In this document: positions 53,815 through 63,516 of the stretch, in pieces
How positions within the stretch are numbered: position 1 is the stretch's first letter
Layout: every line of letters starts with the position of its first letter
Source of the DNA: Neorhizobium galegae bv. orientalis str. HAMBI 540
GTDB taxonomy: Bacteria > Pseudomonadota > Alphaproteobacteria > Rhizobiales > Rhizobiaceae
Reading direction: 5' to 3'
Length of the DNA: 64,000 nt
Assembly: GCF_000731315.1 (NCBI RefSeq)
Contig: NZ_HG938353.1
Location: forward strand, 4,344,001-4,408,000
Made by a program: the position numbers and the translations under genes
Notes under the pieces: model-generated
What the model saw: only the letters and a program-made list of their open reading frames with translations
Databases searched by the model: none
What the model was told of the DNA's origin: nothing

Positions 53815-56630
53815 AGCGTGCGCGTGATATGCTCCACGCGGAAGCATTCGATGACGTCGCCTGCGCGCATGTCTTCGTAATTCTCGAACGCCATGCCGCA
53901 TTCCTGGCCCATCGGCACTTCGCTGACTTCGTCCTTGAAGCGCTTGAGCGTCTTGAGCTTGCCTTCGTGGACGACGACGTTGTCGCGGATAAGGCGGACA
54001 CCCGCTCCACGTTCGACCTTGCCCTCGACGACACGGCAACCGGCGACCTTGCCGACCTTGGTGATGTTGAACACTTCGAGGATCTCGGCATTGCCGATGA
54101 AGGTTTCGCGACGTTCCGGAGACAGGAGGCCCGACATCGCCGATTTCACATCATCCACGAGATCGTAGATGATGTTGTAGTAGCGGATCTCGAGACCTTC
54201 GCGTTCGGCAAAGGCTCGCGCCTGTGGGTTGGCACGGACGTTGAAGCCGATGATCGCCGCATTGGATGCCTCGGCAAGCGAGATATCCGATTCGGTGATG
54301 CCGCCGGCACCCGAATGAACGATGCGGGCACGGACTTCGTCGGTGCCGAGCTTGTCCAGTGCGCCGATGATCGCTTCGATCGAACCCTGCACGTCACCCT
54401 TGATGACCAGCGGGAATTCCTTCAAGCCGGTGTTCTGGAGCTGGCTCATCATCTGTTCGAGCGAACCGCGTTGGCCGGACTGGCGGGCAGCCGCCTTGTC
54501 GCGGGCGAGCCGCTGGCGATATTCGGAAATCTCGCGGGCACGGCTTTCGCTCTCGACCACGGCGAACCTGTCGCCGGCCGCCGGAGTGGCGGAAAGACCG
54601 AGCACTTCGACCGGCATGGCCGGACCGGCTTCCTTCACATGGTCGCCCTTGTCGGTGACGAGCGCGCGAACGCGGCCCCACTGATCGCCGGCGACGATGA
54701 TCTGGCCCGGCTTCAGCGTGCCCTTCTGGACGAGCACGGTCGCAACCGCGCCGCGGCCACGGTCGAGCTGGGCTTCGATGACGATGCCTTCGGCGGTACG
54801 GCTCGGATCGGCCTTGAGGTCGAGGATTTCGGCCTGCAGCAGGATGGCTTCGAGCAGCTTGTCGAGATTGACCTTGTTCTTGGCCGACACTTCGACGTCG
54901 AGCACTTCACCGCCGAGCGATTCCACGAACACTTCGTGCTGCAGAAGCTGCTGGCGAACCTTGTCCGGGTTGGCTTCGTGCTTGTCGATCTTGTTGATCG
55001 CCACGATGATCGGAACACCCGCTGCCTTGGCATGGGCGATGGATTCGATCGTCTGCGGCATCACGCTGTCGTCGGCTGCAACAACCAGGATTGCGATATC
55101 CGTCGCCTGCGCACCACGGGCACGCATGGCCGTGAAGGCGGCGTGGCCGGGGGTATCGATGAAGGTGATCTTCTGGCCGTTCTGTTCCACCTGATAGGCG
55201 CCGATATGCTGGGTGATGCCGCCGGCTTCGCCGGAGACCACGTTGGCATGGCGGATGGCGTCGAGCAGCGAGGTCTTGCCGTGGTCGACGTGACCCATGA
55301 TGGTGACGACCGGCGGGCGCGAGACCATTTCGCCTTCGTCGTCGGCAACGTTGAAGATGCCTTCTTCGACGTCGGATTCGGAAACACGCTTGACGGTATG
55401 GCCGAATTCGCCGGCAATGATTTCGGCGAGGTCGGCGTCGATGACGTCGCCCGGCTTCATCATCTGGCCTTCCTTCATCAGGTACTTGATGACGTCGACG
55501 GCGCGTTCGGACATGCGCTGCGACAGTTCCTGAATGGTGATGGTTTCCGGCAGGATGACTTCGCGCATGACCTTTTCGCGCGTTTCCTGCATCTGGCTGC
55601 GGCGGAACTTCTCCTGCCGGCGGCGGGTCGCGGCCATCGAACGGCCACGGGCATTGCCGTCGTCGTCCGTGCTGACCGTGGTCACCGTCAGCTTGCCGCG
55701 GCGGCGTTCGTCTTCGGTCTTCGGTCGGGCCGGAACCTTGGCGGGAGCAGCGACCGGGACACGGCCACGGCCGGGTGCGCCACGCGGCGGGCCGCGATCT
55801 TCGTCTTCTTCGTCAGCGCCCTTGCGGCGACCGGCAACCGGCAGTGCCGCAGGTGCGGCGCCGGGAGCTGCAGGCCGGGGAGCCTGGGGACGGGTTTCGC
55901 CCGGACGGCCGGCAGGGGCGCCAGCGGCGCGCTCGGCCGGCTTTTCGGCAACCGCGGGTGCAGGCGTCTCGGCCGGGGCAGGGGCCTCGACCGGTTCGAC
56001 CTTGGGTTCGGCAGCACGGCGGGCAGCCTCGGCGGCTTCCTCGATCTTGCGGCGTTCTTCCTCGACCTGGCGACGTGCCTCGTCTTCGGCGCGCTGCTTG
56101 GCCTCGACGACCTCGCGCGCCTGCGCTTCCATCAGAGCGCGGCGACGGGCTTCCATCTCGCCTGCGGACAGATCGTGCAGGACGGCGCCGCCCTGACGCT
56201 GCTGCGGACGCTGCGGCTGGCTGGATTGCGGACGCGGCGGCTGGCCGGACTGCTGCGGGCGCTGCGACTGATTGGATTGCGGCGGGCGCTGGCCATGCTG
56301 CGGCTGTTGCGGCCGCTGGTTCTGCGAACCCGGCTGGTGGACGCGCGGCGCGGGAGCAGCCGCCTGCGGCTGCGGCGGGCGCTGGGGAGCGACCGGCTGC
56401 TGTGCAACGGCCTCTACCACCCGCGGCGCGGGCGCCGGGGCTGCTGCAGGCGTGATTACAGGCTTTTCGTCCAGCGGTCGGGTCGGCCGCCGTTTCACTG
56501 TCTCGACGACGACGGCCTTGGTGCGGCCGCGACCCATGTCCTGGCGGACGGTACCCTGGCTCATCCCAGATGGCTTCAGTGTAAGGGTCTTCTTTACGCC
56601 GAGTGTCTTATCGTCTTTGTTGTCGGTCAT
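53811..56630 (-). CDS. infB: Translation initiation factor IF-2
   Basis: GTPase that places initiator tRNA on the 30S subunit, 939 residues. The N-terminal ~300 residues are low-complexity and rich in Pro, Gln, Ala and charged repeats ([23 protein letters not shown]), then the IF2_N region ([22 protein letters not shown]), and the G domain with G1 GHVDHGKT near residue 445, G3 DTPGHAAF and G4 NKID, followed by domains II-IV ([34 protein letters not shown]). All GTPase motifs are intact. A hairpin abuts the start codon. Confidence 0.97.
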   Translation of the reverse strand: MTDNKDDKTLGVKKTLTLKPSGMSQGTVRQDMGRGRTKAVVVETVKRRPTRPLDEKPVITPAAAPAPAPRVVEAVAQQPVAPQRPPQPQAAAPAPRVHQPGSQNQRPQQPQHGQRPPQSNQSQRPQQSGQPPRPQSSQPQRPQQRQGGAVLHDLSAGEMEARRRALMEAQAREVVEAKQRAEDEARRQVEEERRKIEEAAEAARRAAEPKVEPVEAPAPAETPAPAVAEKPAERAAGAPAGRPGETRPQAPRPAAPGAAPAALPVAGRRKGADEEDEDRGPPRGAPGRGRVPVAAPAKVPARPKTEDERRRGKLTVTTVSTDDDGNARGRSMAATRRRQEKFRRSQMQETREKVMREVILPETITIQELSQRMSERAVDVIKYLMKEGQMMKPGDVIDADLAEIIAGEFGHTVKRVSESDVEEGIFNVADDEGEMVSRPPVVTIMGHVDHGKTSLLDAIRHANVVSGEAGGITQHIGAYQVEQNGQKITFIDTPGHAAFTAMRARGAQATDIAILVVAADDSVMPQTIESIAHAKAAGVPIIVAINKIDKHEANPDKVRQQLLQHEVFVESLGGEVLDVEVSAKNKVNLDKLLEAILLQAEILDLKADPSRTAEGIVIEAQLDRGRGAVATVLVQKGTLKPGQIIVAGDQWGRVRALVTDKGDHVKEAGPAMPVEVLGLSATPAAGDRFAVVESESRAREISEYRQRLARDKAAARQSGQRGSLEQMMSQLQNTGLKEFPLVIKGDVQGSIEAIIGALDKLGTDEVRARIVHSGAGGITESDISLAEASNAAIIGFNVRANPQARAFAEREGLEIRYYNIIYDLVDDVKSAMSGLLSPERRETFIGNAEILEVFNITKVGKVAGCRVVEGKVERGAGVRLIRDNVVVHEGKLKTLKRFKDEVSEVPMGQECGMAFENYEDMRAGDVIECFRVEHITRTL

Positions 56631-56660
56631 TCCGTTCCTGTTCCTTCGGACAGGAACGGA
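56631..56660 (-). promoter_or_regulatory. Hairpin covering the infB ribosome-binding site
   Basis: Perfect 11-base inverted repeat, TCCGTTCCTGT at 56631-56641 and ACAGGAACGGA at 56650-56660, with an eight-base loop. On the mRNA it ends directly at the infB ATG, so the Shine-Dalgarno-like AGGAA lies in the stem and AAGGA in the loop. The structure could limit or time infB translation. Confidence 0.6.
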
Positions 56661-56730
56661 TGGAAGCCATCAGAACCCGTCGTTTAATCCGTACATATCG
56701 ATGTGCGTCCGGCTAAAGCCGGTGACCGCG

Positions 56731-57435
56731 TCATTGTTTCGGCATGTCAGCGACACCTTTTGTCTGGGACAGACCGCCCATGCGGTACTGTTCAAGTAGG
56801 TTTGCGCGCTTCACTACACCCTCACCCGCCTGCCCCGCAAGCGCGCAGGCATGGATAAAAGCATTCTGGCCCATCACTTCGTCCAATTCCGCGCTGGTAA
56901 AGAGCGAAAAGGACGGAATGTCTTCCCCGGTATTCGAACCGAGCTTCCAGGCCTTGCGGGCCTGGTCTATTTTCCTCACTCCATCGGCGGCCGCATCGGC
57001 CGCATGGAACACCGCGAGCGCAGCACCTGAGCGCACGGCAGCATCGACTTTCGTTGCGCCGGTGACGAATTGGCTCGCCTTGCGGGCCATGTTCATCATG
57101 CCGACGAGATCGGCGGCGAGCAGGCGATCCACCAGCGCGCCGAGATCCGCATCCGCTTTCGCCTCGGCCTTGAGGGCCCGGGCGAAGAGCTTTTTCTGAA
57201 CTGCCCGATCGACGAGCGACCGTTCAGCCTTGATCCAGCAGCCACGGCCCGGAAGCTGACGCTTCAGATCGGGCACGACCTGGCCGTTCGGGCCAGCCAC
57301 AAAGCGGATCAGCGTTTCCGGTGATCCCGCCTCACGGGTGACGATGCAGGTACGGTCGTTCACGACGATCTCGCCCAGGTCATCATCGACAGGTCCGTCA
57401 TCATTGTGGTCCGGCTCATTCGCGAGCGGGATCAT
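56731..57435 (-). CDS. ylxR: RNA-binding protein with YlxR and L7Ae-like domains
   Basis: Protein of 234 residues. The YlxR (DUF448) domain covers about residues 25-105: RTCIVTREAGSPETLIRFVAGPNGQVVPDLKRQLPGRGCWIKA; this family binds RNA. The second half (DRLLAADLVGMMNMARKASQFVTGATKVDAAVRSGAALAVFHA) resembles an L7Ae/YlxQ domain, so YlxR and YlxQ appear fused, as in other alphaproteobacteria. It overlaps the nusA stop by four bases and lies 100 bases before infB. Confidence 0.9.
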   Translation of the reverse strand: MIPLANEPDHNDDGPVDDDLGEIVVNDRTCIVTREAGSPETLIRFVAGPNGQVVPDLKRQLPGRGCWIKAERSLVDRAVQKKLFARALKAEAKADADLGALVDRLLAADLVGMMNMARKASQFVTGATKVDAAVRSGAALAVFHAADAAADGVRKIDQARKAWKLGSNTGEDIPSFSLFTSAELDEVMGQNAFIHACALAGQAGEGVVKRANLLEQYRMGGLSQTKGVADMPKQ

Positions 57436-59048
57436 TCCTGCTCAACGGCGTCCGCCTCCTCCGCTTCGGCTTCCGGCTCGGGGGCACCCTTTGCGAGGTC
57501 TTCCTCGGTGATCCAGCCTGCCGATAGGCGGGCCTGGACGATCATGTTTTCAGCTTCGACGCGGGAAATGTCGAACTTCGAGAACAGGCCTTCGAACTTC
57601 TTCGTCACGCCGTCCTTGCGTTCGCTCCAGCCGACGAGGTCGTCGGCGGCGCAGCCGGCAAAGTCCTCGATGGTCTTGATGCCGTCTTCGCCGAGCGCGA
57701 CGAGCATCTGGCCGTTCAGGCCGTTGATCTGGCGCAGTTCGTCTTCGACGCCGAGCTCCTTGCGCTTGGCGTCCATCTCGGCTTCGATCCGCTCCAGGTA
57801 TTCGCGGGCGCGGGTCTGGATTTCGGTCGCGGTGTCTTCGTCGAAACCGTCGATCGAGGAGATTTCGTCGAGATCGACGTAAGCCAGTTCCTCGACCTGG
57901 GCAAAGCCTTCCGAAGCCAGCACCTGGCCGACCATTTCGTCGACGTCGAGGGCGTCCATGAAGAGGTTGGTGCGCTCGTTGAATTCCTTCTGGCGGCGCT
58001 CCGACTCTTCGGCTTCCGTCATGATGTCGATGTCCCAGCCGGTCAGCTGCGAGGCGAGGCGGACGTTCTGGCCGCGACGGCCGATGGCAAGCGACAGCTG
58101 CTCGTCCGGAACCACGACTTCGATGCGCTCGGCATCCTCGTCGAGAACCACCTTGGCGACTTCGGCCGGCTGCAGCGCGTTGACGATGAACGACGCCGGA
58201 TCCTGCGACCACGGAATGATGTCGATCTTCTCGCCCTGCAATTCGCCGACCACGGCCTGAACGCGCGAACCGCGCATACCGACGCAGGCGCCGACCGGAT
58301 CGATCGAACTATCGTTCGAGATCACGGCGATCTTGGCGCGCGAGCCCGGATCGCGGGCGACCGACTTGATCTGGATGATGCCGTCGTAGATTTCCGGCAC
58401 TTCCATGGTGAACAGCTTCACCATGAACTGCGGATGGGTACGCGACAGGAAGATCTGCGGGCCGCGCTGCTCGCGGCGGACATCATAGACGTATGCGCGG
58501 ACGCGATCGCCATAGCGCATGTTTTCGCGCGGGATCATTTCGTCGCGGCGGATGATGCCTTCGCCACGGCCGAGATCGACGATGACATTGCCATATTCGA
58601 CGCGCTTGACGGTGCCGTTGATGATTTCGCCGACGCGATCCTTGAACTCGTCGAACTGGCGGTCGCGCTCGGCTTCACGCACCTTCTGGACGATGACCTG
58701 CTTGGCCGACTGGGCGGCAATACGGCCGAAATCCATCGGCGGCAGCGGATCGGCGATGAAGTCGCCGATCTTGGCATCGACATTGCGGTCGAGCGCCAGA
58801 GCCAGTGGGATCTGCGTGCCGTAGTCTTCGGCGTGATCAACGACTTCCAGCAGGCGCTGGAGCCGGATTTCGCCGGTCTTGGAATTGATGTCGGCACGGA
58901 TATTGGTTTCCGAGCCGTAGCGGGAGCGGGCAGCCTTCTGAATGGCGTCGGCCATCGCAGCCAGCACGATCTCGCGGTCGATGACCTTTTCGCGCGCTAC
59001 TGCGTCCGCGATCTGCAGAAGTTCAAGCCGGTTCGCACTCACTGCCAT
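57432..59048 (-). CDS. nusA: Transcription termination/antitermination protein NusA
   Basis: RNA polymerase-associated factor of 538 residues. ATG 59048 is the standard start ([28 protein letters not shown]); the open frame upstream is non-genic. The N-terminal RNAP-binding domain is followed by the S1 domain ([27 protein letters not shown]), two KH domains ([46 protein letters not shown]), and C-terminal acidic repeats ([27 protein letters not shown]). The tail ends in a run of Glu and Ala. It follows rimP after 67 bases that contain a small hairpin. Confidence 0.97.
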   Translation of the reverse strand: MAVSANRLELLQIADAVAREKVIDREIVLAAMADAIQKAARSRYGSETNIRADINSKTGEIRLQRLLEVVDHAEDYGTQIPLALALDRNVDAKIGDFIADPLPPMDFGRIAAQSAKQVIVQKVREAERDRQFDEFKDRVGEIINGTVKRVEYGNVIVDLGRGEGIIRRDEMIPRENMRYGDRVRAYVYDVRREQRGPQIFLSRTHPQFMVKLFTMEVPEIYDGIIQIKSVARDPGSRAKIAVISNDSSIDPVGACVGMRGSRVQAVVGELQGEKIDIIPWSQDPASFIVNALQPAEVAKVVLDEDAERIEVVVPDEQLSLAIGRRGQNVRLASQLTGWDIDIMTEAEESERRQKEFNERTNLFMDALDVDEMVGQVLASEGFAQVEELAYVDLDEISSIDGFDEDTATEIQTRAREYLERIEAEMDAKRKELGVEDELRQINGLNGQMLVALGEDGIKTIEDFAGCAADDLVGWSERKDGVTKKFEGLFSKFDISRVEAENMIVQARLSAGWITEEDLAKGAPEPEAEAEEADAVEQE

Positions 59049-59079
59049 TGTCGTTGGTCTCCGTAGGTCAAAAGATGAG

Positions 59080-59098
59080 GCCTTTCCGGGGGAAAGGC
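59080..59098 (-). promoter_or_regulatory. Hairpin between rimP and nusA
   Basis: Perfect eight-base stem GCCTTTCC / GGAAAGGC with a three-base loop, 32 bases upstream of the nusA ATG. No T run follows on the minus strand, so it is probably an RNA processing or stability element and not a terminator. Confidence 0.4.
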
Positions 59099-59115
59099 AC
59101 AAGTCTCTGTTCGGT

Positions 59116-59706
59116 TTATTCGTCTTCTGCTTCTTCGTTCTGGTTCGCGGCCTGCGCCTTGGCGAGCTTGTCGGCCCGAAGCGCGTCGCGGATCAGATCG
59201 TCGGTCAGAATGAGCTTTGCCTCGGCCAGTGCCGAAAACGGGATCGTTACCCGTGGTTCCTCGCCATAGGCGACCTGGTCCCGCTCGATCGTGAAACCGT
59301 CCGCATCGCTTTCGGTGATCCTGCCGCGAAACCGCTTGCGATTGTCGATCATGATCGACGTTTCGCATTTTACCAGATGGTTCAGCCAGCGGGTGAAATC
59401 CGACTTGCGAACCATCGGGCGGTCGATGCCCGGCGAGGACACTTCGAGATGATACTCCCGATCGATGGGATCTTCTACATCCAGAACCGGCGAAATCGCC
59501 ACGGATACGGCTTCGCAGCCCTCGACGTCCATGGTGCCGTCGTTGCGCTCGGCCATGATCTGCAGCGTCGCGCCGTTCTGGTTCAGCATCCTTACGCGCA
59601 CCAGACGATAGTCCATGGCGGTCAGCACGGGCTCGATGATTTCGGCGACCCTGAGGTCAAGCCCGGTCTCGATGATGAGCCGCGGCTCGTATTCGGTTTG
59701 CGGCAT
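59116..59706 (-). CDS. rimP: Ribosome maturation factor RimP
   Basis: 30S assembly factor, 196 residues from ATG 59706, which has GGAGAGCTT directly upstream; ATG 59724 (MIAGEL) is an alternative. A start further upstream is excluded by the leader terminator at 59771-59802. Family marks are [71 protein letters not shown] and GFTIERDQV. First gene of the rimP-nusA-ylxR-infB operon. Confidence 0.95.
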   Translation of the reverse strand: MPQTEYEPRLIIETGLDLRVAEIIEPVLTAMDYRLVRVRMLNQNGATLQIMAERNDGTMDVEGCEAVSVAISPVLDVEDPIDREYHLEVSSPGIDRPMVRKSDFTRWLNHLVKCETSIMIDNRKRFRGRITESDADGFTIERDQVAYGEEPRVTIPFSALAEAKLILTDDLIRDALRADKLAKAQAANQNEEAEDE

Positions 59707-59770
59707 AAGCTCTCCGGCAATCATTGCCCCATAGCTGGGCCCAATGTCTGGGTTACAGTGATCGCCTAAC

Positions 59771-59802
59771 AAAAAAGAGCGGGTCCGGTGGGGCCCACTC
59801 TT
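59771..59802 (-). terminator. Intrinsic terminator/attenuator in the rimP-nusA leader
   Basis: On the minus strand AAGAGTGGGCCC and GGACCCGCTCTT form a 12-base stem with one mismatch and one G-T pair, closed by four bases and followed by six T. It lies between the promoter at 59829-59857 and the rimP start at 59706, with no gene before it in that direction, so it can act as an attenuator of the operon. Confidence 0.7.
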
Positions 59803-59828
59803 CATCGGACGATCAAGAATATGGGGTG

Positions 59829-59857
59829 CATATACGCTTTCAGCCCCCCGAATGCAA
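59829..59857 (-). promoter_or_regulatory. Promoter of the rimP-nusA-infB operon
   Basis: On the minus strand TTGCAT (59857-59852) and TATATG (59834-59829) are separated by 17 bases, close to the sigma-70 consensus. Start of transcription is expected near 59822, about 20 bases before the leader terminator. The -35 overlaps an imperfect palindrome with CCCCGAATGC and GCATATTCCGGGG. Confidence 0.65.
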
Positions 59858-59948
59858 GAGTCGCATATTCCGGGGCTTTGGCGGCTGGAATTTGGTTCTG
59901 CCGGGTCTATAACCGTTTGGAACGACGCACGAAAGAACGAGGATAAAA

Positions 59949-61580
59949 GTGCCCGATCGGATATCGACCCTGGCTCCCTTCAGGCACCCAACGTTCAGAA
60001 CCATCTGGATTGCCAGCCTCGCCTCCAATTTCGGCAGCCTCATCCAGGCCGTCGGGGCGGCGTGGATGATGACCTCGATCACCGATTCCGAGGACATGGT
60101 TGCGCTGGTCCAGGCTTCGACCGCGCTGCCCATCATGCTCTTTTCGCTGATTGCCGGCGCGCTCGCCGACAACGTCAACCGCCGGACCCTGATGCTGACG
60201 GCGCAGTTCTTCATGCTGACGGTCTCGCTAACCCTGACGGTCTTTGCCTATCTCGACCTGCTGACGCCCTGGCTGCTTCTGACATTCACCTTTCTGCTCG
60301 GCTGCGGCGTGGCGCTCAACAACCCGGCCTGGCAGGCCTCTGTCGGTGATATGGTACCTCGCGAGGTCCTGCCGGCGGCGGTGACGATCAACAGCGTCGG
60401 TTTCAACATCACCCGCAGCGTCGGCCCCGCGATCGGCGGCGCGATCGTTGCGGCTGCTGGCGCTGCCGCGGCGTTCGCTGCCAATTCGATGAGCTATTTC
60501 GCCTTGATCTACGCCTTGATCCGCTGGAAACCGGAAAGCCGCGACAATGCGCTGCCGCGCGAGACGCTTCTGCGGGCGCTTTCGGCGGGCCTCGGCTACG
60601 TCGTCATGTCGCCGAACATTCTCAACGTGCTGTTCCGTGGCCTTGTGTTCGGTCTTTCGGCGAGTGCCGTCCTGGCCCTTCTGCCGATCGTCGCCCGCGA
60701 CCTGGTTTCCGGCGGCCCGTTGACCTACGGCATCATGCTCGGCGCCTTCGGCGTCGGTGCCATCGCCGGTGCCATGGCAAATTCGCGGCTGCGTGAAAAG
60801 CTCACCAGCGAATCGATTGTCCGCCTGTCCTTCCTGGGTTTTGCCGCGAGCGCCGCGATCATAGGCCTGAGTTCAAGCACGGCGCTGACGGCGATCGTCC
60901 TCCTCGTGCCGGGTGCCTGCTGGGTGCTGGCTCTGTCGCTGTTCAACACGACGGTGCAGCTTTCGACGCCGCGTTGGGTGGTCGCGCGCGCGCTTTCCTT
61001 CTACCAGACGGCGACGTTCGGCGGCATTGCCGGCGGCAGCTGGGTGTGGGGTATTCTGTCCGATACGTTCGGAGTGTCGATCGCGCTCACATTGTCGAGC
61101 CTCGTCATGCTGCTTGGCGCCGTGATCGGCATGCGCCTGCCGCTGCCGCAGTTCAGCGATGCCAATCTCGATCCGCTCAACCGGTTCAACGTGCCGCTGC
61201 TGAGCCTCGACCTGCAGCCGCGCAGCGGGCCGATCGTTTCCCTGGTGGACTACACCATCGCCGACGAGGACGTGCCGGAATTCCTGGCGCTGATGTCGCA
61301 GCGACGCCGTATTCGCATCCGCGACGGTGCGCGGCAATGGGCGCTGATGCGCGATCTGGAACATCCGGAAATCTGGACGGAGACCTATCACACCGCCACC
61401 TGGGCCGATTACGTGCGCCATAACCAGCGCCGCACCCAGGCGGATGCAGAGGCCTGGGATGCGATCCGCAGTCTTCATCGCGGCGAAGAAGGTCCGCGTG
61501 TCCACCGGATGATCGAGCGACAGGCGATCCCGCCGAGCGACGACATTTTCCACAAGTCGCCGCCCGACCTGCACCACTAG
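59949..61580 (+). CDS. MFS exporter of the EntS/MFS_3 type with C-terminal domain
   Basis: Major facilitator protein of 543 residues starting with GTG. About 11-12 membrane helices run from residue 15 to about 410: [43 protein letters not shown] (the MFS loop motif) and [16 protein letters not shown]. The last ~130 residues are soluble ([44 protein letters not shown]), similar to the antibiotic monooxygenase-like tail of MFS_3 proteins. It probably exports a siderophore or toxic compound; no biosynthetic genes adjoin. It diverges from the rimP operon. Confidence 0.88.
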   Translation: MPDRISTLAPFRHPTFRTIWIASLASNFGSLIQAVGAAWMMTSITDSEDMVALVQASTALPIMLFSLIAGALADNVNRRTLMLTAQFFMLTVSLTLTVFAYLDLLTPWLLLTFTFLLGCGVALNNPAWQASVGDMVPREVLPAAVTINSVGFNITRSVGPAIGGAIVAAAGAAAAFAANSMSYFALIYALIRWKPESRDNALPRETLLRALSAGLGYVVMSPNILNVLFRGLVFGLSASAVLALLPIVARDLVSGGPLTYGIMLGAFGVGAIAGAMANSRLREKLTSESIVRLSFLGFAASAAIIGLSSSTALTAIVLLVPGACWVLALSLFNTTVQLSTPRWVVARALSFYQTATFGGIAGGSWVWGILSDTFGVSIALTLSSLVMLLGAVIGMRLPLPQFSDANLDPLNRFNVPLLSLDLQPRSGPIVSLVDYTIADEDVPEFLALMSQRRRIRIRDGARQWALMRDLEHPEIWTETYHTATWADYVRHNQRRTQADAEAWDAIRSLHRGEEGPRVHRMIERQAIPPSDDIFHKSPPDLHH

Positions 61581-61585
61581 ATCCG

Positions 61586-62041
61586 ATGTTTTCCTTCCGA
61601 GAAGCCCGCCACTCCGATCTCCTCGCCATTGTTGAACTGCTCGCGGACGATGCGCTCGGCCAGGCTCGCGAAGTCGTGTCCAATCCGGTCGATCCCCGCT
61701 ACGAGCAGGCCTTTGCAGCGATCGAGGCTGATGGAAACCAGCTTCTCGCGGTCGCGGTGAACCGGAAAGACAAGGTGGTCGGATGCCTGCAGCTTTCCTT
61801 CATTCCCGGCCTGTCGCGCACCGGCATGTGGCGCGGCCAGATCGAAAGCGTGCGGATCGCTGCAAGCGAGCGCGGCAGCGGGCTGGGATCGCAGTTCATC
61901 GAATGGGCGGTGGGAAAGTGTGTCGAGCGCGGCTGCAAGCTCGTGCAGATCACCTCCGACAAGGCGCGGCCGGATGCGATCCGCTTCTATGAGAAGCTCG
62001 GTTTCACCCCGAGCCATGAGGGCCTGAAACGCAGCCTCTGA
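61586..62041 (+). CDS. GNAT family N-acetyltransferase
   Basis: Acetyl-CoA-dependent acyltransferase of 151 residues, five bases after the MFS gene. The GNAT fold is seen in FSFREARHSDLLAIVELLADD, the central strand and acetyl-CoA loop IESVRIAASERGSGLGSQFIEWAVGK (Q/RxxGxG/A type), and the C-terminal KARPDAIRFYEKLGFTPSHEGLK. The acceptor substrate is not known. Its stop is immediately adjacent to the stop of the convergent lytic transglycosylase gene, leaving no space for a terminator. Confidence 0.9.
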   Translation: MFSFREARHSDLLAIVELLADDALGQAREVVSNPVDPRYEQAFAAIEADGNQLLAVAVNRKDKVVGCLQLSFIPGLSRTGMWRGQIESVRIAASERGSGLGSQFIEWAVGKCVERGCKLVQITSDKARPDAIRFYEKLGFTPSHEGLKRSL

Positions 62042-63310
62042 CTACCTGATCTTTCCCTTGAGCGACGGATCGGGAAAACATGTCGGAGCCAGGCCGTTCT
62101 TCGCCTGCCAGTCGCCGAGCGAACGGCGGGTCTTGTAGCCCGGCAGCCCGTCAACATTGCCGACATCGTAGCCCTTGGCGACCAGCGCCTTCTGCATGGC
62201 GAGCACATCGGAGCGCAGCATCTTGCCGACATCGCCCCAGGGTGCCTGGAAGGGACCTGCGCCCGAGGCGATCCGGTCGGCGAGATTGCCGATGAACAGT
62301 GCGTAGAGATCGGAGTTGTTGTATTCCTTGATCACGTAGAAATTCGGCGTGACGACGAATTCCGGTCCGCTGCGCCCCGCCGGCACCAGCATCATGCCGT
62401 CCGCCTTGAGGTCTGCCGCGGGAAACGCCTTGCCGGAAATGCGGGTGATGCCGGTTGTCGCCCAGGCGGAGATCGGCTTGGCGAGATCCGGCCCTTCCTG
62501 CGCGCAGGAGACTTTTGCGGGGATCGTCACTTCGAACCCCCAGTCGCGGCCGCGCTGCCAGCCTTCCTTCTGCAGGTAGTGGGCGATCGAGGCAAGCGCA
62601 TCCGGCACCGAATTCCAGATGTCCGGACGGCCGTCGCCGTCGAAGTCGACGGCATATTTCAGGTAGCTGGACGGCATGAACTGCGGCTGGCCGAGCGCGC
62701 CCGCCCAGGAACCCTTCATCGTGCCCGGATCGACATCGCCCCGCTCGATCATCTTCAGCGCCGCGATCAGCTCCTCGCGGAACATGTCCTTGCGGGTCGA
62801 CATGAAAGCCTTGGTCGCCAGAACCTGCACGGCGGAATAGGGCATCCGCGCCTTTCCGAAACCGGATTCACGCCCCCAGATGGCGACGACGATTTCGCCC
62901 GGCACGCCATAGGCCGCTTCGATCTTCTTCAGCGTCGCCGAATAGGTGGAGGCAAGCCCGCGGCCGGTCTCGGCGAGCCCCTGCAGCCGCTTTTCGGAAA
63001 AATAGGCGCCCGGCGAGGAAAATTCCGCCTGGCTCTGGTCCTGCTGCTTCGGCGGCTCCGAACCCGGCGGCACCAGGTCCGGCAGGTCCCAGTTAAGTGT
63101 TATACCCTGGAAGGCGGCCTTCATCGTCTTCTCGGAGATACCGGCTTTTTTGGCCACCGGAGCCAGATCGCCGGTGATCCACCGCTGGAACTGCTTTTCG
63201 ACGTCGGGACGGTTTTGGGCGAGTGCGGGGAGGGGGAGGAGGGTTGTCGCTATGACGAAAAGAAATGCTGCGATGTGCCGAAAGGCACCCCCCTCTGCCC
63301 TGCCGGGCAT
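62042..63310 (-). CDS. Lytic murein transglycosylase, MltB family, with peptidoglycan-binding domain
   Basis: Periplasmic enzyme of about 422 residues that cleaves peptidoglycan glycan strands to 1,6-anhydro ends. The signal peptide (HIAAFLFVIATTLLPLPALAQ) is followed by the SLT_2 domain with the catalytic Glu in IVVAIWGRESGFG, and WAGALGQPQFMPSSYLKYAVDFDGDGRPDIWNSVPDALASIAHYL. A C-terminal PG_binding_1 domain has DVLAMQKALVAKGYDVGNVDGLPGYKTRRSLGDWQ. The only plausible start is ATG 63310 inside a palindromic repeat, or an ATG further upstream such as 63460; the repeat-encoded codons before residue 67 of the open frame are unlikely to be protein. Confidence 0.85.
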   Translation of the reverse strand: MPGRAEGGAFRHIAAFLFVIATTLLPLPALAQNRPDVEKQFQRWITGDLAPVAKKAGISEKTMKAAFQGITLNWDLPDLVPPGSEPPKQQDQSQAEFSSPGAYFSEKRLQGLAETGRGLASTYSATLKKIEAAYGVPGEIVVAIWGRESGFGKARMPYSAVQVLATKAFMSTRKDMFREELIAALKMIERGDVDPGTMKGSWAGALGQPQFMPSSYLKYAVDFDGDGRPDIWNSVPDALASIAHYLQKEGWQRGRDWGFEVTIPAKVSCAQEGPDLAKPISAWATTGITRISGKAFPAADLKADGMMLVPAGRSGPEFVVTPNFYVIKEYNNSDLYALFIGNLADRIASGAGPFQAPWGDVGKMLRSDVLAMQKALVAKGYDVGNVDGLPGYKTRRSLGDWQAKNGLAPTCFPDPSLKGKIR

Positions 63311-63432
63311 CTCCCCCTCAAGGGGGGAGATTGACCTGTTGCGACGCCTCGACCACAGCGATAGAAGTGATGCCGGTGCCTCTGGCCGATCTCCCCCCTT
63401 GAGGGGGAGATGGCCGGCAGGCCAGAGGGGGG
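63288..63432. repeat. RIME-like palindromic repeat at the start of the lytic transglycosylase gene
   Basis: Two inverted 44-base arms, 63288-63331 and 63389-63432, match in 42 of 44 positions after reverse complement. Each arm contains its own short palindromes (CTGGCCTGCCGGCCAT-like and ATCTCCCCCTCAAGGGGGGAGAT-like). The same modules occur at 19454-19586. Such elements are dispersed in rhizobial genomes as intergenic mosaic repeats. The left arm overlaps the first codons of the transglycosylase gene and supplies GAGGGGGAG before its ATG at 63310. Confidence 0.85.
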
Positions 63433-63516
63433 CGAGCTTGCTCAACGTTATCCTCATCATCAAGGCTCCAACCAGCGAGGCAGATGGGGTACGTCTCCAC
63501 ATACTCAATGCCTCCT

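Noticed and set aside
53766..56687. 973-codon open frame opposite infB
   Set aside because: A typical antisense shadow in GC-rich DNA; infB on the other strand has all GTPase motifs.
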